A stretch of DNA of 64,000 bases from Mallotus nudiflorus. Taxonomy: Eukaryota > Streptophyta > Magnoliopsida > Malpighiales > Euphorbiaceae. The position numbers and the translations under genes were made by a program. Positions 57,665-64,000 of the stretch are shown piece after piece. The notes under the pieces are model-generated. The model did not search any database and was not told the origin of the DNA. It saw only the letters and a program-made list of their open reading frames with translations. Where the stretch lies: the NCBI GenBank assembly GCA_947683625.1, contig CANTUR010000193.1:2914001-2978000 (forward strand), written 5' to 3'. Position 1 is the stretch's first letter, and each line of letters starts with the position of its first letter.

Positions 57665-58786
57665 TGTTGACCTTCGAAAGCAATTTTGATTTTGATTTTA
57701 ACAAACTTAATTTTAAGCAACTAATATGTTTACTTCAAGTTTGTATAAGTTACGGACAATTTGGAAGTCAAAATAATAATGAAACATTAAAAAAAATGAT
57801 TCTGAAAAGTCATTGCAAGTACTATCTCAACCAGACTCATCACATGGACTAAATAGCACAAAAAGTTAAAATTTTGGGTGAAGTCCCGATTTGGACCAAA
57901 GTAGTCTCGAGTGGGACCAAAAGGAGCATAATTTCTCAAAATGGCAATAACCATCTCGAATGCATGTCCCGATTGGGACATTGCTCATGACAGGGTAGTC
58001 CCGAGCGGGACATGATATCCCAATCATGATTAAGGTAGGATTTCAAATGTAACGGCTCAAAATACTTATTTGAGACTAATCCCAACCGGGACTGAGGATA
58101 TCCTGACTGGTTCCTAACAAAATGCAACTCAAAAGTCCAAATTTTCATTCAAATGAACTTGGACAATAATGGGAACGAAAACATTGCTTCCAACAGCTAT
58201 AATTAGATTGCTCAAGTATAAATAAGACCTTTAAAGATTGTTTTTAGGTTAAGAAACTTGCACATTCATTTTATACATACAAGCATTCAATTAAAGCTCT
58301 CTAACTCTTCTTAAATATATTTTTGTTGTTACATACTCTTGTGAGAGTTAGTGAGTGTTAGAATAGATATTCTTCTTCTTCTATTTTATGGGATTAGAAA
58401 ACGAGAAGTGAAATTTTATTCTAAAGGAATTGGTTAAAGTGCTTAGCCATCAAAACACTTGGGATTTTGGTTTTAGTGTGAGCCTTGAAAACACTTATAA
58501 TTCGGTTTTTAAGTGAGCCTAGAAAACTCAATTGTAAGGTTGTAAGAGTGAGCCATAAAACTCTTGTGTAATCTCAATCTTGTGAATAAAATTGTGAGTG
58601 ATTGAAAATCCTAACTTGAGGATAAGTTAGGTGAAGACATAGGATTATTGTTGAATCTGAACTCCTTAAATCCTTATGTTCTTCATTCTTCCTTCTCAAC
58701 CTTCATTCAATTCTTGTAAAGAATTCCATTAATTTCTAAATTTTATTTGATAGTCTTATTCAGCCCTCCCCCCTAGGACTCTTTCA
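57665..58786 (+). repeat. 3' LTR of the copia element
   Basis: TGTTGACCTTCG to GACTCTTTCA; matches 41632-42761 throughout, including the palindrome cluster at 57881-58115. Followed by the target duplication AATTA. Confidence 0.92.
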
Positions 58787-59579
58787 AATTATAATATTGA
58801 TAGTTTTTAATTTTTACTTTTGACTAAAAATTTCATAGTTTTACAATAAAATATTACAAATTAAACTATAGTTTATAATTTTAATCATATTTATCTACTT
58901 TAAATTTGCGTTATTTAATATTAATTTATATATTGTTCTAAAATACAAATATTACTTAATTTTGTATTATTTTAGAGATTTATTATTTGTTCGTTAATTT
59001 CGAAACAAAACTACATAGTTTTGAGCTATATTAATAATTTTAATTATATTACTTAATATTAATTTATATAAAAATCATATAATTTTATAATCAATATCTA
59101 ATTTTATTATATTTAATAGTTTAAATTTTATTTATTTAATACTAAATTAATATTATATAATTTTTGCTACTACTATATTATTTCATAGTTAACATTATAT
59201 TTACTTGACCCCTTCAAAAAAAAATTATATTTACTTGATACTAATTTTGCATGTTGATATTCATTTACATCATAAAATTATATAGTTTTATCATATATAA
59301 TTATTTATTATAATTAATATTTTAAATTATATTTTTTTAATATTAACACTAATTCACATCAAAATTATGTATTATAGTTAACTACCTACAAGACCAATAT
59401 GAAATTTTATAATAATTTTTTTTGTCAATATGAAATAATAATTATTTAAGCTCCAAAATAAATATAAAATTTTTATTATTTAAAAATATTATTATTTTTT
59501 TAGAATTAAAATAAACATTAATTAATATTTTTAATAGTTATATATCATGATTAAATTAAGTGGAAATACATTTTGAAAC
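58787..59579. other. Very AT-rich region, probable interior of the interrupted CACTA-type element
   Basis: No reading frame of interest. TTTAATATTAATTTATAT-type words recur. Confidence 0.4.
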
Positions 59580-59815
59580 TCAGCACTTATTTCCGTCGCT
59601 AATGAAATAGCAACATAATTAGTGTCAAAATTTCATCACTATATTAGCGATGGATTGAAATTCCATCGTTTAGCGATGGACGAAATTCTGTCAATAAATT
59701 AGCTATGGAAATGCAATTATGTTACTATTTTAGCGATGGATGAAATTCTGTCGGTAAATTAACAATGGAAATGCAATTTCATTGCTAAAATAGAGACGGA
59801 ATTTCTATTTTAAAC
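59580..59815 (-). mobile_element. CACTA-type subterminal repeats, truncated end
   Basis: Repeats of TTAGCGATGGATGAAATTCT and TTTCCGTCGCTAATG, of the same kind as those at 40188-40620. The expected terminal TAGTG is not found after 59815, so the end seems lost. It may be the other terminus of the element that starts at 40188. Confidence 0.5.
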
Positions 59816-61500
59816 TAATTGAAACTTTATTCTTGATTGGACTTATTTACACCCCTAATAACTCCTATTACCAAAAGCAAATCTAACTAAATTGGAATGT
59901 TTCATTGAATTTGAAGAGACGTAGGTTGATTTTTCACAAAGATAGCTTAATTTTAAACCATCATGGTTGATTTTCTACATCCGAATGAATTTAGTCTTAA
60001 TTTTAATTAGGGGCTTTTCAAAAATAACTTAAAAAGAAAAAACATTTTTTTAATTTCTGTTAACTTTTGTCTTTACAAAAGCACTGTTTGCAAAGTTTTT
60101 CTTTTAAAAAATATGGTACTTTCACCCATCTCCTCCTTCTTCTTCCTTGTGCTGCTTTAACCTACCCTTTCTTCTTCCTCAAAAACACTTTTTATTCAAC
60201 CAAACAAACCATGGCAGCTCTCTTACCTCCTAATTGTTTACTTACGATCACTATTGTTTTGGACTTCGATCTCTATGGTTTTTGTTTTAATTATCTAAAT
60301 TTGTAACAACAGTAATTTTGTTTACATGCAACGTAGCTTGGAAAAATTTCTAGATGGCACAACCTTTTTTTTTTTTTTTTGCTTGTAATTAACATTTGAC
60401 TTGGTTGAGTTGTACCGTCAGGTTTCTAATGTTTCATACGGCTTATTCACCATCAAGAACGAAGAAATTTCATTAATGTTATGCTGGTGCTGCGATACTG
60501 TTGGATAAAATGAATTTTGACACCTTGAATTCTTCACATTGAGTGTTACTGGAACTAGCGTATAACAACAAGAAAGACTTCTAGCAATAAATATAATGTA
60601 TTTTTACAATGCCAATAAAATTTAAAAATAAAAAATATAAATTAATTCAGAATAATAGTAAAAAATTAAAATTGATAGACAATTATTTTTTTATAATAAA
60701 TTTGTAGTATATTCACCAAAACAATAACATTTGATTGCTTTAAAATTTATTAACCCTAAAAACTATTTTAAATCAACCAAAACAACCAATTTTTGAAAAA
60801 AAAAAAAAAACTAATTTTTCAAACCAAAACAACTGCGGAAACAACAAAAAACATAAAACTGAAAATGAATCAACTAAAACCAACCAAAAATAGCCACAAA
60901 AACAATCATGAAAACAACCAAAAATAGCCACAAAAACAATCATGAAAACAACAAAAAATAACCAGAAAAATAATTGCCAAAACAACAAGAGAAACAACAA
61001 AAAACAATCAGAAAAAATCAAGAACCAAAAACAAATGGCAAAATAACTAGAAAACAATCAAAAAACAATTGCCAAAACAATAAAAAAAAACAGAGAAAAA
61101 ACGAGGAACTAAAAACAATCTCCAAAACAACCACAAACAACTAGAAAACAACTATCAAAATAGCCAAAAGCAACCAAAAAAATTAGGAACCAAAAATGAC
61201 CTAAAAAACAGCTAGATAAATAAACATTAAAACAATCCGAAAATAACAATAAAAACAACTAGAAAAAATAAAAAAAAATGAGAGAAAAAATAAATAGAAA
61301 ATAAAAATTGAAAAAAGGAAAAGAATAATAATATCTAAAATAAAATAGTTATGGAATAATATAGTAATAAGAAGAACAAGAAAAAGAAAAAGAAAAACAC
61401 CATAAAAATGAAAATAAAAAGAAAAAAAGAAATATGAAAAGCACATAGCTATGCTTGAAAAAAAAAAGAAAAGAAAACGGAAAGTGGAGATGAAAAGAAG
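59816..61500. other. AT-rich intergenic region with AAC/AAAAC-rich simple sequence
   Basis: No gene seen in 59816-60780. From 60780 to 61450 the plus strand is A- and C-rich simple sequence (AACAACCAAAAATAGCCAC). A 36-base unit is repeated at about 60890 and 60926. Long minus-strand frames here are only the F/L-rich translation of this repeat. Confidence 0.6.
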
Positions 61501-64000
61501 GGGTTAATTACACATATGGTATATAGGTTTTGAAATTTATAGCATTAAAGTACCTAACATTTAAAATGTAATGGAAAACCTCCCAGCTTTTTAATCCGGG
61601 CATATAAAAGTACCCAATGACAATTTCCGTTCAGAAGTCACGATGTGGCACCTATTCCCATTGTTGACATGTAAAGAACATATGCCACATGGACAGAAAT
61701 TATAATTGACTACCATGTCAACAAAAGTCTTCGCCACATGTCAAAAAAATTTTTTTCAAACACTTTATCCCACACAATCTCCCTCTCTCCTCTCCCATAA
61801 GTTGAATCCTTAATGCAACAACCTACCACATAAAATCATGAGCTTTATTTTTTTTCTTTTATGACTGTAAAAAAAAAATTCAGTTGCAACCCAGATTCAT
61901 TTTTAAAACACATATCACCATGTTGCTTTCCATAGTCACAACTTCAAAGCAAACATCTGAGTAGTTAATCACCTAAGTCCCGTCTTTTTATTTTCTTATT
62001 TAGATATAAAAAGGTAATGAGTGTATTGTGTTCAATCAATTTTAGTTTTTTGAGTGTTTATATTCTAATTTGCATGTTGTGATAAGGGTGAGATTTGAAA
62101 CAATGACAGAAGCTTTGTAATGTATTACAGTAAAAGAAGACAAGGTTCGTTGGAGGTGGGGCATTTCAGGAAAGATTTGAAAGAAAAAAAGGGCTTTGGT
62201 GGGGTCTTTGTTCAAAATGTCACCTTCAGAGTCAAGTAAAGTTCAAAAAGAACTCGATTTCAATATGAGCAAAATGGGGTGCAACTTATGAGTCAAAAAA
62301 AATTATTTGGGGATTGTTAAAGGTGAGGTTGCACGAATAAAAAAAAGTAGATATGGGTGGTGCATGTGTATGGAGGTTTGTAAAATAGTGATATTTTTAT
62401 TCAGATTTGAAAATTTTTTTATAATGTAAAAAAAATTGAAATTTTATAAATGTTTGTTTGTGCAGAGTATTTTATAATGAATCTTCACCACAATTATGAG
62501 TTTAGGGAATGGGGCTATTTAATGGTGAAGTACATAGATAAAAATTTTACATGGAAAAAATATCATTAGTGAGGACTGATTTGGTGGCAACAGAACTAGG
62601 TATTTATGGAAACTTAATGTACTATTGAAGGGATCCAAAAAAAGACTTTAATTCAGGTTTAAAAATTTTAGAGAATGATGCTTCTATGTTTGAAATGACA
62701 ATTGTTGCTGCTGATGTAGGGGAGATAGATGTATATATTGGGCATTTAAGTGAAGATGATATAGATAAAGCAATGTCTATTGGGAAAAAAAGTGGTGTCT
62801 GTATAGAAGAATTAACAACTGAAGGTGATATTAAGGCAAATGTTAAGTCTACAACAATTAATGAAGTTAGTGACAGTGGAGTTAATACGGTGGATTTTAG
62901 CATTCATTTTAAAGATGATGATTTTGATGGGATAGTGTACATAGGGGATAATGAATCAGAACCTGAAAATTGTGATGAGGCAGGTATTGGTGATGGAAAT
63001 ATAGGGGAAATGCATAAAATCAAGTATGTTTTGATGCTGAAGATAGAGAACAAAGTGTTATAATGAGCCAAGATCCTATTAAGGAAGAGAATATGGAAGT
63101 TGATGATGATGCTGAGCTCAATGAAATTGGGCAAAGTGACCTAGGGCAAGCAGAGAAAGAAAAAGCTAATGACTTCCTTGACCCTAATTATGACCTTGTC
63201 AATGAAGATGAGGATCTGATTTCTATCCTTAGGGAGACAGGTCAACTAAAGTCAAGGGGCAGTAGTGGTCAAGGTGGGGGCCAAGATGACAGATAAACTG
63301 GTGTAGAGGGTGGTTAAAACTAAGTAAAAAACATGCCATTAGGTGGTTAAAAAGAGGGTGGACATAGGACATGTGGTAGGCCAAAAAGTGATGGGGTTCA
63401 AATTGACATAGGTGGGGTTAATGCCACAATGAGATGTTAAGAAAATGAAGAAATTGATAACGAATCAGACTATAGAGTATTAGAAGAGCTAAATACTGCT
63501 TATGAATCTGAGGGTGAGGACTACCGCCTTTAAAGAACAAGAGATAGAGATTTCCCTCTTTTAATGGAGAAAAAGACATGAAAGACCCCACATTTGTAAT
63601 AGGCTTATTATTTAGGCATAAAGAGGAGTTTAGAGATGCTTGCATATCGTGGGGCATTAACCATAGGTATCAATTGCATTTCCTAACTAACAATTTGATA
63701 AAGGTTAAGTATGAGTGCTACAAAGGCTGTGGGTTTTGGATATATGCTTGTAAGTTTAATAAGCATGATTGAGAGGATAAAACATTTTTAGTGAGGATAT
63801 TCAATATGAAACACAAGTGTGGCAAGATTCATAAAAACTTTCATTTAACATCTCAGTGGCTTACTCAAAAGTACATTGAAGCCTTCAGAGTTAATTAAGT
63901 TATGAGTCTTGATAGGTTTATTCATAGGGGGAAAAAGGAGTGTAAGAATGAAGGCTTGGAGGGCTAGGAATTTGGCATTGAAAACAATAAATGGAGATAA
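61501..64000 (+). mobile_element. Mutator-like transposon (MuDR type), 5' part, runs off the window
   Basis: From GGGGTTAATTACACATATGG at about 61501 a 970-base untranslated region leads into a decayed MuDR-family transposase. The left boundary is inferred from the change of composition and from the G-rich start, because the other end and the target duplication lie outside the window. Confidence 0.5.
62478..64000 (+). pseudogene. MuDR-family transposase, N-terminal part, decayed
   Basis: The N-terminal region (62478-63063) has a frame change near 62550. It reads LVATELGIYGNLMYY (then a TGA where W is expected) and DVGEIDVYIGHLSEDD, the small N-terminal domain of many plant Mutator transposases. 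An acidic linker follows in another frame (63063-63530, EVDDDAELNEIGQSD, and ESDYRVLEELNTAYE). A third frame holds the MuDR DNA-binding-type domain: FVIGLLFRHKEEFRDAC, then YECYKGCGFWIYACKF, then MKHKCGKIHKNFHLTSQWL, with its conserved cysteines and histidines (63596-63870). The DDE catalytic domain would lie to the right of the window. Stops and two frameshifts make it inactive. Confidence 0.72.

Larger units (their letters stand above)
41632..58786 (+). mobile_element. SIRE-like Ty1/copia retrotransposon, interrupted by a gypsy element
   Basis: LTRs at 41632-42761 and 57665-58786 are flanked by the same 5-mer AATTA (41627-41631, 58787-58791). Inside are an initiator-Met primer site, gag, protease, integrase before reverse transcriptase (the copia order), RNase H, an extra env-like frame and a polypurine tract. 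Without the nested element (48923-55856) it would be about 10.2 kb. The extra frame after RNase H and the size fit the SIRE/Maximus lineage. All genes are broken. Confidence 0.92.

Noticed and set aside
60067..60306. 79-codon plus-strand frame starting MSLQKHC
   Set aside because: No family resemblance and no supporting context; hydrophobic stretch from T/C-rich DNA.
60773..61446. Long minus-strand frames rich in F, L and W
   Set aside because: They translate an A/C-rich simple repeat and carry no domain.

Overview
The window is nuclear DNA of a dicot plant. It is very AT-rich and dominated by LTR retrotransposons of typical plant lineages (Athila, Tat, CRM-like chromovirus, SIRE-like copia) plus Mutator- and CACTA-type DNA transposons. 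It holds one apparently intact host gene, an intron-containing xyloglucan endotransglucosylase/hydrolase (XTH), and the 3' end of a second, unrecognised host gene. I cannot name the species.

Layout. 1-10308 is a decayed Athila-like Ty3/gypsy element whose 5' LTR runs off the left edge and whose 3' LTR is cut short. 10309-12079 is an AT-rich spacer. 12080-21603 is an almost full-length Tat-lineage Ty3/gypsy element. It has short LTRs, a gag-pol largely in one frame, a second RNase H, a split antisense gene on the minus strand and a 106-bp tandem array before the 3' LTR. The XTH gene follows (21838-22912, minus), with a Mutator-type MITE (23231-23744) just upstream of its promoter. Two terminal exons of an unknown host gene lie at 26423-26923 (minus). 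A 1.28-kb non-autonomous Mutator-like element with a perfect 9-bp target duplication (28134-29417) carries a smaller MITE inside it. A solo LTR with a perfect 5-bp duplication occupies 29561-31095.

34041 to about 40100 is a minus-strand Tat derivative that keeps gag and the antisense gene but has lost pol. 40188 onward is the end of a CACTA-like transposon, split by a SIRE-like copia element (41632-58786, duplication AATTA). That copia element is itself interrupted in its env-like reading frame by a minus-strand CRM-like gypsy element (48923-55856, duplication TCACT). CACTA-type subterminal repeats reappear at 59580-59815. From about 61500 to the right edge lies the 5' part of a degenerate Mutator (MuDR-type) transposon.

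Every transposon gene is broken. Most nonsense codons look like CAA to TAA, CAG to TAG, TGG to TAG/TGA or CGA to TGA, the pattern left by deamination of methylated cytosine. The most interesting signal is the antisense gene of the Tat elements. It is present in two unequal copies, has two in-phase GT-AG introns in the better copy, and survives in an element that has lost pol entirely.
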